Shown: positions 1 through 9,882, numbered from the stretch's first letter. The stretch is 64,000 nucleotides of DNA from Staphylococcus simiae (GCF_017357005.1 NZ_CP071589.1:2294001-2358000), one strand, 5' to 3'. The notes: a model not told the origin generated them from the sequence alone. Translations and numbers: made by a program.

Positions 1-1
1 T

Positions 2-1048
2 TTGGATAAAGAAATCGAAGATTTAAATCAACAAATTGACAATGAAACACAACCAGAACTAAGAAAGCAAATTCGTAAAAAAAGAACAGAAATTAAAAAA
101 GTTAAAAAGAAATTTGATGATTATTCTGAACGAAAAATGAAATATAAAGAGCAAAAAGCAATTCTTCAAGACCGCAATAGTTATTCTAAAACAGATCATG
201 ATGCTACCTTTATGAGAATGAAAGAAGATCATATGAAAAATGGACAACTTAAACCAGGATACAATTTACAAATAGCGACAAATTCACAATTTGTTTTATC
301 ATATAATGTCTACCAAAATCCAACAGATACTAGAACTTTAATACCATTTTTAACTTTGATTAACGAAACCTACGGTTATTTACCTGAGTATATCGTCGCT
401 GATGCTGGTTATGGTAGTGAACAAAATTATATGTCTATCATAGATGATTTTAATAGAACACCTTTAATTACGTATGGAATGTTTATTAAAGATAAAACTA
501 AAAAATTTAAAAGTGACATTTTTAATACTCAGAATTGGGATTATGATGAAATTAACGATGAATTTATTTGTCCAAATCAAAAACGATTAGGTTTTAAACG
601 ATATGCTTACCGTAACGATAAATATGGATTTAAAAGAGACTTTAAATTATATGAATGTGATGATTGTTCGGACTGTCCACTCAAACATCAATGTATGAAA
701 TCCAAGTCAAAAACAAATAAAAAAATAATGAAAAATTATAATTGGGAGTATTTTAAATCTCAAATTAATCAAAAGCTTTCTGAGCCAGAGACGAAAAAAA
801 TCTATAGTCAAAGAAAAATTGACGTAGAACCTGTTTTTGGATTCATGAAGGCTATTTTGGGGTTCACTAGAATGTCGGTTCGAGGGCTCGATAAGGTTAA
901 ACGTGAACTTGGATTTGTGCTAATGGCAGTTAACATAAGGAAAATAGCAGCTCAACGAGCTGTATATTTCAAAATTAAAAACGAAAAAGACAATTTCTAT
1001 CAATTTTCAATAGAAATTGTCTTTTTTTTACTTAAACCTAGAACTTAA
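2..1048 (+). CDS. IS1182-family transposase, C-terminal part
   Basis: This frame is open from the window edge and encodes about 348 residues of a transposase. The sequence has the typical IS1182 look: a charged coiled N-terminal linker, then an RNase H-like DDE core with the motif YIVADAGYGSEQNY, a cysteine cluster (YECDDCSDCPLKHQCM) and the C-terminal segment RKIDVEPVFGFMKAILGF carrying the catalytic glutamate. Full-length members are around 550 residues, so roughly the first third is missing to the left. The TTG at position 2 is just the first codon visible, not a convincing start. The last codons overlap a terminator hairpin (989-1029). It is probably intact, but this cannot be confirmed. 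Confidence 0.85.
   Translation: MDKEIEDLNQQIDNETQPELRKQIRKKRTEIKKVKKKFDDYSERKMKYKEQKAILQDRNSYSKTDHDATFMRMKEDHMKNGQLKPGYNLQIATNSQFVLSYNVYQNPTDTRTLIPFLTLINETYGYLPEYIVADAGYGSEQNYMSIIDDFNRTPLITYGMFIKDKTKKFKSDIFNTQNWDYDEINDEFICPNQKRLGFKRYAYRNDKYGFKRDFKLYECDDCSDCPLKHQCMKSKSKTNKKIMKNYNWEYFKSQINQKLSEPETKKIYSQRKIDVEPVFGFMKAILGFTRMSVRGLDKVKRELGFVLMAVNIRKIAAQRAVYFKIKNEKDNFYQFSIEIVFFLLKPRT
989..1029 (+). terminator. Terminator overlapping the 3' end of the transposase gene
   Basis: A perfect 12-bp inverted repeat, GACAATTTCTAT at 989-1000 and ATAGAAATTGTC at 1010-1021, is followed by eight T residues. It lies inside the coding frame, so the last transposase residues are encoded by the hairpin. The A-run on the other side means it could also stop transcripts leaving nreC on the minus strand. 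Confidence 0.7.
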
Positions 1049-1061
1049 TGTCCCAGACCCT

Positions 1062-1715
1062 CTAAAATTCTAATAGTTTTTTCTTTAATGCATATTCAAC
1101 GAGTTCTGGTTTACTTTTCAATCCTAACTTTGTCATAATATGCGTTTTATGCGCTTCGACCGTTTTAACTGATACAAATAATTTTTCTGCGATTTCTTTA
1201 TTACCATAGCCTTTAGCTATAAGAGGTAATATTTCTAATTCTCTTTTAGATAATATTTTGAAAGGATCTGACGAATTTTCAATATCTTGGTTTGAATTAG
1301 TCACAAATTCATTGACTAACGATGTGGTTAACTTCATATCTACATAAGTTTCGCCCTTATAGACAGTTCTAATAGCTAGTAACAACTGTTCATCCGGCGC
1401 ATTTTTTAAAATGTACCCTTTGGCACCATTACGTAATACATGGAATAAATATTCTTCATCATCAAACATCGTTAAAATAAGAATCTTTGTTTCGGGAAAA
1501 CTTTCGGCAATTTTACTTGTAGCGATTAATCCTGATTCTCCTGGCGGCATACTTAAATCCATGAGTAATACATCAGGCTTGTATTCCATAACTTTTTGGT
1601 AGGCTTCTACCCCATCTGCAGCCGTCGCTACAACTTCCATATCATTTTGATAATTCAAAATCATAGAGAAACCAGTACGTACCACAGCATGATCATCGGC
1701 AATCACAATTTTCAC
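1062..1715 (-). CDS. nreC: Oxygen-responsive response regulator NreC
   Basis: NreC is the NarL-type response regulator that activates narG, nir and nitrate-transport genes when NreB is phosphorylated under oxygen limitation. The 217-residue protein has a receiver domain at about 1-120, with acidic residues D7-D8 and phospho-acceptor D53 in LLMDLSMP, and a LuxR-type helix-turn-helix at about 150-215 ([20 protein letters not shown]). Length matches the family. It is last of nreA-nreB-nreC, 22 bases behind nreB. An IS1182 element begins 2-4 bases after its stop codon, where staphylococci often have the nitrate transporter narT. Assignment by sequence and context is strong. Confidence 0.95.
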   Translation of the reverse strand: MKIVIADDHAVVRTGFSMILNYQNDMEVVATAADGVEAYQKVMEYKPDVLLMDLSMPPGESGLIATSKIAESFPETKILILTMFDDEEYLFHVLRNGAKGYILKNAPDEQLLLAIRTVYKGETYVDMKLTTSLVNEFVTNSNQDIENSSDPFKILSKRELEILPLIAKGYGNKEIAEKLFVSVKTVEAHKTHIMTKLGLKSKPELVEYALKKKLLEF

Positions 1716-1737
1716 TTTTATTCCCCCAATGTATGCT

Positions 1738-2772
1738 TTAAATTGGTATGTTTAGTGTAACGTTGGTTCCTTTACCAATTTCAGTCTCGATGTTTACTCT
1801 GCCATTAACTAATTCTGCCCGTTCATTCATACCATATAATCCTAATCCAGAACCTTTTGGTTTAGAGCTAGGATCAAAACCATTCCCATAGTCTACAATT
1901 TCAGCAATTAAATGACGTCCAGTTTGTTGAATGACAACATGTATATCATTTACATCTGCATATTTCAAAGCGTTAAGTATGGCTTCTTGGACAATACGAT
2001 AAACGACTGTTTCCACTTCACTATCAAAGCGCATATTTTTAATGTTAGATGTGTAATCAATTTTAACGCCATAATTTTCTTCAAATTGCTTAAAATAAGA
2101 TTTGAAAGCTGCTTCTAACCCTAAATCATCTAATGACGCTGGTCTAAGCTCTACAGACATATTACGTATATCATCAATCAATTTAGTCACTAAACACTCA
2201 ATATTTTCTGCACTATCTAACAGTTGAGTTTTATCTTCTTGATATTTTAATAAACGTAATTGGACATCTACATTAAGCATTTCTTGAATCACACTATCAT
2301 GTAATTCTCGGGAAATACGTTTACGCTCATTTTCTTGTGCTGAAATCGTTTTACGCATCATTCGTTGTTGATGTAACTTTTCCTGTCTTTCTATTTGTGA
2401 TGATACATTTTGTAAGGTAAAAGCATGAATACCTTTGACAGGATCTATCGTTTGATACGTAGCAGTAAATGGCATGATTTTATGGTCTTTGGTCTTCATA
2501 AATACTTGGAAATTTGAAGTCTGTACTTGTAAAGATTCTAAGAAACAATCCTTGCATGATTGTAAATCGTATTCATTAGTATAACCTTCACATCTTCGGC
2601 AAATAGCATTTGTCATAGCACTATAATTGTCTTCTTCTGACAAAATATCTTTTGCTGCATTATTCATAGCAATTATTTTACCAAGATCATCAACGAAGAC
2701 AATTTTTTCGATGGAATTTTCATAATATTTTTTTAATAAAGCTTCTAATTGTATACTGTCTTCATTTATCAT
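1738..2772 (-). CDS. nreB: Oxygen-sensing histidine kinase NreB
   Basis: NreB is a cytoplasmic sensor kinase that binds a [4Fe-4S] cluster in a PAS domain; oxygen destroys the cluster and switches off phosphorylation of NreC. With the ATG at 2772 the protein has 344 residues and cysteines at 58, 61, 73 and 76 (CRRC and CKDC), the known cluster ligands. HisKA_3 dimerisation motif [14 protein letters not shown] has the phospho-histidine near residue 158, followed by an HATPase domain ending [19 protein letters not shown] three codons upstream gives 347 residues, but AGGTG is spaced correctly for the ATG. There is no transmembrane segment, as expected for this soluble kinase. Confidence 0.95.
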   Translation of the reverse strand: MINEDSIQLEALLKKYYENSIEKIVFVDDLGKIIAMNNAAKDILSEEDNYSAMTNAICRRCEGYTNEYDLQSCKDCFLESLQVQTSNFQVFMKTKDHKIMPFTATYQTIDPVKGIHAFTLQNVSSQIERQEKLHQQRMMRKTISAQENERKRISRELHDSVIQEMLNVDVQLRLLKYQEDKTQLLDSAENIECLVTKLIDDIRNMSVELRPASLDDLGLEAAFKSYFKQFEENYGVKIDYTSNIKNMRFDSEVETVVYRIVQEAILNALKYADVNDIHVVIQQTGRHLIAEIVDYGNGFDPSSKPKGSGLGLYGMNERAELVNGRVNIETEIGKGTNVTLNIPI

Positions 2773-2799
2773 GATTATCACCTAAATTAACTTCATCTA

Positions 2800-3249
2800 T
2801 TATTCTTCATTAAAGATTCCAAACTTATGTTGAATGTCATAATGGTCAATTATTTTTGGTAAAGGATTCCCATCCCTTTGACCAAATAATAACACACCAT
2901 ACACTTGATTATTATACCATAACGGCAAAGCAAATACTGCTGTTAAGTTCTCACTTAATAAAATAGGGTAATCAATTTTTTCTTCAGGACTCAGTGCCCA
3001 GCCAACATTAGCAATGACCATACGTTTACCTGTTTTCATTACAGTGCCAGCTAAGCCATGTCCTTTACGTAAAATAATTAATTTGAAACGGTTGTTCTGA
3101 TTGCCTGAAACATAGTGCCATTTGATTGGAGCTGACGGTTTTTTAGATTCATAGAATGCTATCGCTGCAAAATCATACCCCTCATGTATGCGAATGTTAT
3201 CCAATGTCTCTTGAAAACTTCGATTTTGAATTATTGCTTCTGGTGTCAA
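2800..3249 (-). CDS. nreA: Nitrate receptor NreA (GAF domain)
   Basis: NreA is a small GAF-domain protein that binds nitrate and relieves inhibition of NreB, so that nitrate and anoxia are sensed together. The 149-residue length is that of the family and essentially the whole protein is one GAF fold (HEGYDFAAIAFYES, then VFALPLWYNNQVYGVLLFGQ). The start is TTG at 3249, preceded by GAGGTGAAAGGAT; no better in-frame ATG is near. It follows narI by 18 bases, so narGHJI-nreABC probably forms one transcription unit. Confidence 0.92.
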   Translation of the reverse strand: MTPEAIIQNRSFQETLDNIRIHEGYDFAAIAFYESKKPSAPIKWHYVSGNQNNRFKLIILRKGHGLAGTVMKTGKRMVIANVGWALSPEEKIDYPILLSENLTAVFALPLWYNNQVYGVLLFGQRDGNPLPKIIDHYDIQHKFGIFNEE

Positions 3250-3267
3250 ATCCTTTCACCTCTTATA

Positions 3268-3945
3268 TTACACTTTATTCTTACGATAAATGATATATCT
3301 ACGATTGATATATGATAACGGTACACTCCATACATGAACTAGTCTTGTAAATGGCCAACATGCCATAATTGTAAAGCCTAATAAAACATGTATTTTAAAA
3401 CCAATTGGTACACTATTCATCAATGATGCATCAGGCTTAAACATTAGTAATTGTCTAAACCAAATTGATAAAGACGTTCTATAGTTAAATTCAGGATGTT
3501 GCGCATTCGTCACTAATGTTGCATAGCAACCCATAAATACAATAAGTAATAATAAGAAATTAACAAAGATATCTGAAGCAGAACTTAGTCTTCTTATACT
3601 TTTAGTCGTTACACGTCTTGCTGTTAATAAAAACATACCTATAAGCGTAATTATACCAAAGATACTACCAATATACACAGCTCCGATATGATATAGATGT
3701 TCTGTTACGCCAAATGCTTCCATCCAACTCTTTGGAATGAGTAATCCTACAACATGTCCAAAGAAAACTGGAATGATACCTAAATGGAATAATAAACTAC
3801 CCCACATCAATCTTTTCTTTTCAATTAACTCGCTCGACTTAGCTGTCCATGAAAATTGGTCATATCGATAACGGACAAGATGTCCAAAAATGAAAATTGC
3901 CAAACATAAATATGGATAAATAACCCATAAAAATTGATTAAGCAT
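3268..3945 (-). CDS. narI: Respiratory nitrate reductase gamma subunit (cytochrome b)
   Basis: NarI anchors NarGH to the membrane and passes electrons from menaquinol through two b-haems. The 225-residue protein has about five membrane spans. The four haem-ligand histidines can be placed at H54 and H64 (LLFHLGIIPVFFGHVVGL) and H186 and H204 (KIHVLLGF and TRLVHVWSVP), almost the same positions as in the Escherichia coli protein. The start overlaps the narJ stop by 8 bases, indicating translational coupling. Confidence 0.95.
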   Translation of the reverse strand: MLNQFLWVIYPYLCLAIFIFGHLVRYRYDQFSWTAKSSELIEKKRLMWGSLLFHLGIIPVFFGHVVGLLIPKSWMEAFGVTEHLYHIGAVYIGSIFGIITLIGMFLLTARRVTTKSIRRLSSASDIFVNFLLLLIVFMGCYATLVTNAQHPEFNYRTSLSIWFRQLLMFKPDASLMNSVPIGFKIHVLLGFTIMACWPFTRLVHVWSVPLSYINRRYIIYRKNKV

Positions 3946-4513
3946 GATGTTTCACTCCTTTTGGTGACTCCAAACATGATTTCAATGTTTTTCTAAGTGC
4001 TTGTATCACATAGGCATATGGGTTATTATCTTTACCTAGCTCATTCGCCATGACGTATGTGCCATCTTCAATAATCATAATGATCAATTGAATATTTTCT
4101 TCTGCTCTTGAATCATTACGCCAATCTGCCACTTGTAAAAATTGGAGCATCAACGGTAGATAATCTGATAATTCATTATCTACCATTTTTAGTCCAAACA
4201 TTTCATATAATACTTTTAACTTTGCTAGCATTTGACCACGTTCTTTTTGTGTATCAAATTTGTTGTAAGTCATATGCAATGGTGCTTTTTTTGTAAAATC
4301 AAATGTATCTGTATATATTGCTTTAATTTCTGATAAAGAGAATTCCATCATTACACTTCGATAAGCCACTAAATCTTCATACCCTGGATGATCTTGTGAA
4401 ATTGTTTCTTCAAATGTAGCAGGATGGAAAGTTAACTTATCTGGGAAACATAATTGTTGTGCCATATAGCCAAAACTTTCTTGATATTCTTTTAGGTTAT
4501 CGAAATTAATCAC
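3938..4513 (-). CDS. narJ: Nitrate reductase assembly chaperone NarJ
   Basis: NarJ is the TorD-family chaperone that holds NarGH for molybdenum-cofactor insertion; it is not part of the final enzyme. The frame is open back to 4540, but the best start is GTG at 4513: GGAGGG lies 7 bases upstream, and the resulting protein begins MINFDNLKEYQESFGY, a normal NarJ N-terminus of 191 residues. An ATG at residue 5 of the longer frame would put the ribosome site inside the coding sequence. The GTG start overlaps the end of narH by 8 bases and the 3' end overlaps narI by 8. Confidence 0.9.
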   Translation of the reverse strand: MINFDNLKEYQESFGYMAQQLCFPDKLTFHPATFEETISQDHPGYEDLVAYRSVMMEFSLSEIKAIYTDTFDFTKKAPLHMTYNKFDTQKERGQMLAKLKVLYEMFGLKMVDNELSDYLPLMLQFLQVADWRNDSRAEENIQLIIMIIEDGTYVMANELGKDNNPYAYVIQALRKTLKSCLESPKGVKHHA

Positions 4514-6059
4514 GGAAAATCCCTCCATAGAAATTCTCATTATAAATTTCTTGTCCTGTTTTTCCAGAGCCTACTGGAACACCACAACCTTCACAGTTAT
4601 CACCAAAGTGTTCTCCACCGTAGCCTTCACTACCTTGTGCATGATAAGTGTCTAGATATGTTTCTTTATGTGATGTCGGGATGACAAAACGATCTTCGTA
4701 TTTTGCAATACCTAATAAACGATACATATCTTTAGTTTGACGTTCAGTTAAGCCTAGTCTTTCTAATCTAGATGTATCAAACGGTTTGTTTGTCACTTGT
4801 GATCTCATATAACTTCTCATCATCGCCATTCGTTGCAATGCTTCTTTTACAGGTTGTGTGTCACCAGCTGTAAATAAGTTTGCTAAGTACTCTATTGGTA
4901 AACGCATTTCTTCAATTGCTGGGAAAATACTGTCAGGATTTTGATCTGTATTTTTACCTTCGAAGTAACTCATAATTGGACTTAATGGTGGACAATACCA
5001 AACCATTGGCATAGTTCTAAATTCTGGGTGTAATGGGAATGCTAATTTATACTCAATTGCCAATTTATAAATTGGAGAATTTTGAGCTGCTTCAATCCAA
5101 TCATATCCAATGCCATCTTTTTCAGCTTGTGCAATCACTTCTTCATCAAATGGATCTAAGAATAAATCTAATTGTTTTTCATACAGATCTTTTTCGTCTG
5201 TAGCTGAAGCCGCTTCATGCACACGATCAGCATCATATAATAATACGCCTAAATATCTCATACGACCTGTACATGTTTCTGAACAAACTGTTGGCATACC
5301 TGCTTCAATTCTTGGGAAACAGAATGTACATTTTTCAGCTTTATTCGTTTTCCAGTTGAAGTAAACCTTTTTATATGGGCAACCTGTCATACAGTAACGC
5401 CATCCACGACATGCATCTTGGTCAACAAGTACGATACCATCTTCATCACGTTTATACATTGCACCTGAAGGACAAGAAGCAACGCAACTTGGGTTCAAGC
5501 AATGTTCACATAAACGAGGTAAATACATCATAAATGTTTCATCAAATTGGAATTTAATATCTTCTTCTATTTTTTGAATATTTGGGTCTTTAGGTCCAGT
5601 TACATGACCACCTGCTAGGTCATCTTCCCAGTTTGGTCCCCATTCAATTTCAATATTTTCGCCAGTAATTTCAGAATATGCTCTAGCTACTGGAGAATGA
5701 TTACCAGCTTTAGCAGTTGTTAAATGTTCATAGTTGTAGTTCCATGGCTCATAATAATCTTTAATTAAAGGCATATCTGGGTTGTAGAAGATTTTACCTA
5801 GAGCAATCTTAGAAATTCTACTACCTGATTTAAGTTCTAACTTACCTCTTTTATTTAATACCCAGCCACCTTTATAGTGTTCTTGGTCTTCCCAACGTTT
5901 TGGATAACCCATACCTGGCTTAGTTTCAACGTTGTTAAACCACATGTACTCTGCACCTGGACGATTCGTCCAAGTGTTCTTACAAGTTACACTACATGTA
6001 TGGCACCCTATACATTTATCTAAATTTAATACCATTGCTACCTGCGCTTTAATCTTCAA
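4506..6059 (-). CDS. narH: Respiratory nitrate reductase beta subunit (iron-sulfur)
   Basis: NarH carries the chain of iron-sulfur clusters linking the NarI haems to NarG. The 517-residue protein shows four ferredoxin-like cysteine groups: C16, C19, C22 and C26 (CIGCHTCSVTC); CEHCLNPSCVASC; CRGWRYCMTGC, where tryptophan replaces one cysteine as in the [3Fe-4S] cluster of the family; and CTFCFPRIEAGMPTVCSETC. It overlaps narG by 11 bases and narJ by 8. Confidence 0.96.
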   Translation of the reverse strand: MKIKAQVAMVLNLDKCIGCHTCSVTCKNTWTNRPGAEYMWFNNVETKPGMGYPKRWEDQEHYKGGWVLNKRGKLELKSGSRISKIALGKIFYNPDMPLIKDYYEPWNYNYEHLTTAKAGNHSPVARAYSEITGENIEIEWGPNWEDDLAGGHVTGPKDPNIQKIEEDIKFQFDETFMMYLPRLCEHCLNPSCVASCPSGAMYKRDEDGIVLVDQDACRGWRYCMTGCPYKKVYFNWKTNKAEKCTFCFPRIEAGMPTVCSETCTGRMRYLGVLLYDADRVHEAASATDEKDLYEKQLDLFLDPFDEEVIAQAEKDGIGYDWIEAAQNSPIYKLAIEYKLAFPLHPEFRTMPMVWYCPPLSPIMSYFEGKNTDQNPDSIFPAIEEMRLPIEYLANLFTAGDTQPVKEALQRMAMMRSYMRSQVTNKPFDTSRLERLGLTERQTKDMYRLLGIAKYEDRFVIPTSHKETYLDTYHAQGSEGYGGEHFGDNCEGCGVPVGSGKTGQEIYNENFYGGIFRD

Positions 6060-9000
6060 GCCAATTGACCTCCTTCATTTTTCTAACTGCTACGTATAAG
6101 TCTCTTTGGTTACCAATTGGACCATAGTAGTTAAAGTGATAACTAATTTGTGCATATCCCCCAACAAGTTGTGTTGGTTTTAAGTGAATTCTCGTTGGTG
6201 CATTATGTGAACCACCACGAGTATCAGTAATTTCTGAACCTGGTGTTTGTATATGTTTATCTTGAGCATGATACATAAACATTGTCCCTTTAGGCATACG
6301 GTGTGAAATAACAGCTCTAGCAGTTACGACACCATTACGGTTATATACTTCTAACCAATCATTATCATTAATATCATGTTTAGCTGCATCTTCATCTGAA
6401 ATCCAAACTGTTGGACCACCTCTAAATAATGTCAACATATGTTTATTGTCTTGATACATAGAGTGGATATTCCACTTACCGTGTGGTGTTAAGTAACGTA
6501 ATACTAAGGCATCAGTTCCACCTTTAATTTTTTTGTCTTTGTTACCAAATACCATTGGCGGTAATGTTGGTTTATAAACTGGTAAGCTTTCACCGAATTG
6601 TTGGAATACTTCATGGTCAACATAATAACTTTGACGACCTGTTAATGTTCTAAATGGTACTAAGCGTTCAACGTTTGTTGTAAACGGAGAATAACGACGT
6701 CCTTGTTTATTAGAACCTGGGAATACAGCTGTTGGAATAACTTCTCTTGGTTGTGATGTGATATTTAAGAACGTAATTTTTTCTGCTGCACGTTCACTTG
6801 AAATATCTTTTAATTCCATACCAGTTTGTTCTTCTAAATCTCCGTATGATTTTTGAGATAATTTACCGTTTGTCGCAGATGATAGATTTAACATAGCGTC
6901 TGCAACATTACGAGCTGTATCAATACGTGGGTGATCTGTTCTCACTGAATCTTCATTAGTATCTCCCCATGTACCTAACATACTTTTCAGTTCTTCGTAT
7001 TGTTCGCTAACACCAAAGCTAACACCATGTGCGCCTAATTTATCTGTTTCTAATTTAGGTCCTAACGTTACGTATTTGTCGTAAATTTTAGTAAAGTCTC
7101 GCTCAACGATTGCAAAGTTTGGCATTGTACGTCCTGGTACTGCTTCAACCTCACCTTTAGACCAATCTTTGACGATACCATATGGTGTTGAAATTTCTTG
7201 TTTAGAATCATGACTTAATGGCGTAGTGACAACATCTTTGAATGTGCCAGGCAAATAATCTTTAGCCATTTCTGATACTGATTTAGCCAATGTTTTAAAG
7301 ATGTCCCAGTCAGAGCGTGATTCCCATAATGGGTCAATTGCTGGATTGAATGGGTGAACAAATGGATGCATATCAGTTGATGATAAGTCATGTTTTTCAT
7401 ACCAAGTTGCTGCTGGTAATACGATATCTGAATATAACGGTGTTGCTGTCATTCTAAAATCAAGTGATACCATTAAATCTAATTTACCTGTTGTTTCTTC
7501 ACGCCATTGGATTTCTTCTGGTTTATCGTCTTCATTTGGGCTTGCTAATAATCCTGATTTTGTACCTAATAAATGTTTCATAAAGTACTCTTGACCTTTA
7601 GCTGAACTTGAAATCAAGTTTGAGCGCCAAATAAATAATGATTTAGGATGATTTTTTCTTAAATCTGGATCTTCTATAGAAAATTGTGTTTGTTTTGTTT
7701 TAACTTCTTCAATTGCACGTTTTAAAATATCTTCATTTGATTCAATACCTTCATCTTTTGCTTCTTCAGCAAATAATAAACTATTTTTATTAAACTGCGG
7801 ATAAGAAGGTAACCAACCAAGACGTGCTGCTAAGACATTATAATCAGCAGGATGTTGATGTTTAAGTTCATTAGCTAATGGTGATTTTAATTTGTCTACG
7901 TTTGATTCTTCATATTTCCATTGATCTGTTGCGAAGTAGAACCAACTTGTACCATTTTGTAAACGTGGTGGACCTTGCCAATCTTTAGCAAATGAAATTG
8001 TATTCCATCCTTCAATTGGACGGCATTTTTCTTGTCCTACATAGTGTGCCCAGCCTCCGCCGTTAACACCTTGGCAACCACATAACATAACTAAGTTTAA
8101 AATTGCTCGATAAATCGTATCTGAGTTGAACCAGTGATTGATTCCTGCACCCATGATAATCATTGAACGACCTTCTGTATCAATCGCATTTTGAGCAAAT
8201 TCTTTACCTACTTGAGTAACTAAGCTAGCTTTGACACCAGAAATAGTTTCTTGCCAACCTGGTGTATATTTAGATTCTGCATCATCATAGCCTTTAGCTT
8301 CCAATTCATGATTGAATCTACGTACACCATACTGACTTGCCATTAAATCGAAAATAGTAGTCACTTGAACTTCCTTGCCATCAGCTAATGTTAATGTTCT
8401 AGTTGGAATTGGACGTTCGAAAATACCATCTCCAAAGCTGTCAAAATATGGGAATTGAATTGTTTGTAAATCATATTCACCATCAGCCATTGATAATGTT
8501 GGGTTGATTTTAGAACCGTCTTCAGTTTCTAATTTAAGATTCCATTTTTTACCTTCTTCCCAACGTTGACCCATAGTACCGTTTGGAACTACTAATGACT
8601 CACTAATCGTATCGTAAATAACTGGTTTCCATTCGCTCTGTTCAGTTTCTTGTCCTAAGTCACTTGCTCGTAAGAAACGTCCTGCTTTATAACCATTTTC
8701 ATCTTCATCAAGCATAATAACGAATGGCATATCAGTATATTGTTTAGCATAATTGATAAAACGTTCATTAGGTTTATTGACATAGTGTTCTTGCAAGATA
8801 ACATGTGTCATCCCTTGTGCAATTGCTGCATCTGAACCTGGGTTTGGCGCTAACCAATTATCTGCAAACTTAACATTTTCAGCATAGTCTGGTGCTACAG
8901 AAATAACTTTCGCACCTTTATAACGTACTTCAGTCATAAAGTGAGCATCAGGTGTACGTGTTAAAGGAACGTTAGACCCCCACATAATAATGTATGATGA

Positions 9001-9732
9001 GTTATACCAGTCACTTGATTCTGGCACGTCTGTTTGTTCACCCCAAATTTGTGGTGAAGCTGGTGGTAAATCGGCATACCAGTCGTAGAAACTTAACATT
9101 TCTCCACCAAGTAAATTGATAAATCTTGCACCAGCTGCATAACTAATCATCGACATAGCAGGAATTGGTGTGAAACCAGCAATTCTATCTGGACCATCTT
9201 TTTTAATTGTGTAAAGTAATTGTGCTGCAATAATTTCTGTGACATCTTTCCAAGTAGAACGTACATGGCCACCCATACCACGTGCTTGTTTATATTGTTT
9301 GGCTTTATCTTCATTTTCAACAATAGAAGCCCATGCAGCTATACGATCACCATTTTGTTCCTCTAATGCTTCATTCCATAAATCTAAAAGTTTACCTCTA
9401 ATGTATGGATATTTAACACGTAGTGGACTATATTCGTACCAAGAGAATGATGCACCACGAGGACATCCCCTAGGTTCATATTCGGGCATATCTGGTCCAC
9501 AACTTGGATAGTCAACTTGTTGGTTTTCCCATGTAATCACACCATTTTTAACAAAAACTTTCCATGAACATGAACCAGTACAGTTAACACCGTGCGTTGT
9601 TCTTACTTCCTTATCATGACTCCAACGCTCTCTATACATTTTTTCCCATTCTCTACTTTTAGATTCAAGAACAGACCAATTACCATTAAACTTTTCTGTT
9701 GGTTTAAAGAAATTTAATCCGAATTTTCCCAT
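6049..9732 (-). CDS. narG: Respiratory nitrate reductase alpha subunit (molybdenum)
   Basis: NarG is the cytoplasm-facing catalytic subunit reducing nitrate to nitrite at a molybdenum bis-MGD site. It is 1227 residues, the normal length. Near the N-terminus H47, C51, C55 and C90 (THGVNCTGSCSW and EPRGCPRG) form the FS0 cluster site, where histidine replaces the first cysteine as in NarG enzymes. The segment IIMWGSNVPLTRTPDAHF belongs to the molybdopterin oxidoreductase core, and the C-terminal cofactor-binding domain ends with YHFNYYGPIGNQRDLYV. No twin-arginine signal is seen, as expected. It is first gene of the operon; the upstream gap carries Rex and NreC boxes. Confidence 0.97.
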   Translation of the reverse strand: MGKFGLNFFKPTEKFNGNWSVLESKSREWEKMYRERWSHDKEVRTTHGVNCTGSCSWKVFVKNGVITWENQQVDYPSCGPDMPEYEPRGCPRGASFSWYEYSPLRVKYPYIRGKLLDLWNEALEEQNGDRIAAWASIVENEDKAKQYKQARGMGGHVRSTWKDVTEIIAAQLLYTIKKDGPDRIAGFTPIPAMSMISYAAGARFINLLGGEMLSFYDWYADLPPASPQIWGEQTDVPESSDWYNSSYIIMWGSNVPLTRTPDAHFMTEVRYKGAKVISVAPDYAENVKFADNWLAPNPGSDAAIAQGMTHVILQEHYVNKPNERFINYAKQYTDMPFVIMLDEDENGYKAGRFLRASDLGQETEQSEWKPVIYDTISESLVVPNGTMGQRWEEGKKWNLKLETEDGSKINPTLSMADGEYDLQTIQFPYFDSFGDGIFERPIPTRTLTLADGKEVQVTTIFDLMASQYGVRRFNHELEAKGYDDAESKYTPGWQETISGVKASLVTQVGKEFAQNAIDTEGRSMIIMGAGINHWFNSDTIYRAILNLVMLCGCQGVNGGGWAHYVGQEKCRPIEGWNTISFAKDWQGPPRLQNGTSWFYFATDQWKYEESNVDKLKSPLANELKHQHPADYNVLAARLGWLPSYPQFNKNSLLFAEEAKDEGIESNEDILKRAIEEVKTKQTQFSIEDPDLRKNHPKSLFIWRSNLISSSAKGQEYFMKHLLGTKSGLLASPNEDDKPEEIQWREETTGKLDLMVSLDFRMTATPLYSDIVLPAATWYEKHDLSSTDMHPFVHPFNPAIDPLWESRSDWDIFKTLAKSVSEMAKDYLPGTFKDVVTTPLSHDSKQEISTPYGIVKDWSKGEVEAVPGRTMPNFAIVERDFTKIYDKYVTLGPKLETDKLGAHGVSFGVSEQYEELKSMLGTWGDTNEDSVRTDHPRIDTARNVADAMLNLSSATNGKLSQKSYGDLEEQTGMELKDISSERAAEKITFLNITSQPREVIPTAVFPGSNKQGRRYSPFTTNVERLVPFRTLTGRQSYYVDHEVFQQFGESLPVYKPTLPPMVFGNKDKKIKGGTDALVLRYLTPHGKWNIHSMYQDNKHMLTLFRGGPTVWISDEDAAKHDINDNDWLEVYNRNGVVTARAVISHRMPKGTMFMYHAQDKHIQTPGSEITDTRGGSHNAPTRIHLKPTQLVGGYAQISYHFNYYGPIGNQRDLYVAVRKMKEVNWLED

Positions 9733-9818
9733 TTATTTTATCCTCCTACGTACAAATACGATCTATATTCATTCCATTAATTGTTTAATTCATCAAGATG
9801 TTTTTTCCTTTAACTAGA

Positions 9819-9836
9819 TTGTATATTTTTTCACAA
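9819..9836. promoter_or_regulatory. Rex-type box on the narG promoter
   Basis: TTGTATATTTTTTCACAA differs at two positions from the Rex operator pattern TTGTGAAWWWWTTCACAA. On the minus strand it overlaps a likely -10 region (TATACAAT) about 85 bases upstream of narG. Rex represses anaerobic genes when NADH is low; narG is among its known targets in S. aureus as I recall it. Binding here is inferred. Confidence 0.55.
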
Positions 9837-9845
9837 AATATTAAT

Positions 9846-9882
9846 ATTAGGGAATTACCTAATTGGTTAGGGATTTTCCCTA
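9846..9882. promoter_or_regulatory. Two NreC-box palindromes upstream of narG
   Basis: TAGGGATTTTCCCTA at 9868-9882 fits the published NreC site pattern (TAGGG, short spacer, CCCTA). A second, weaker palindrome, ATTAGG-GAATTA-CCTAAT, is at 9846-9863. Both lie upstream of the Rex-type box in the direction of narG transcription, the right place for an activator. Confidence 0.65.

Larger units (their letters stand above)
1..1058 (+). mobile_element. IS1182-family insertion sequence, right part only
   Basis: The window opens inside an insertion sequence whose transposase fills positions 2-1048. The element seems to end near 1050-1060, in a sequence reading AATGTCCCAGACCC, because the stop codon of nreC on the other strand begins at 1062-1064. 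The left end and inverted repeat lie outside the window, so the terminal repeat and any target duplication cannot be checked. A hairpin with a T-run closes the transposase gene. The family is assigned from the protein. Confidence 0.75.
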
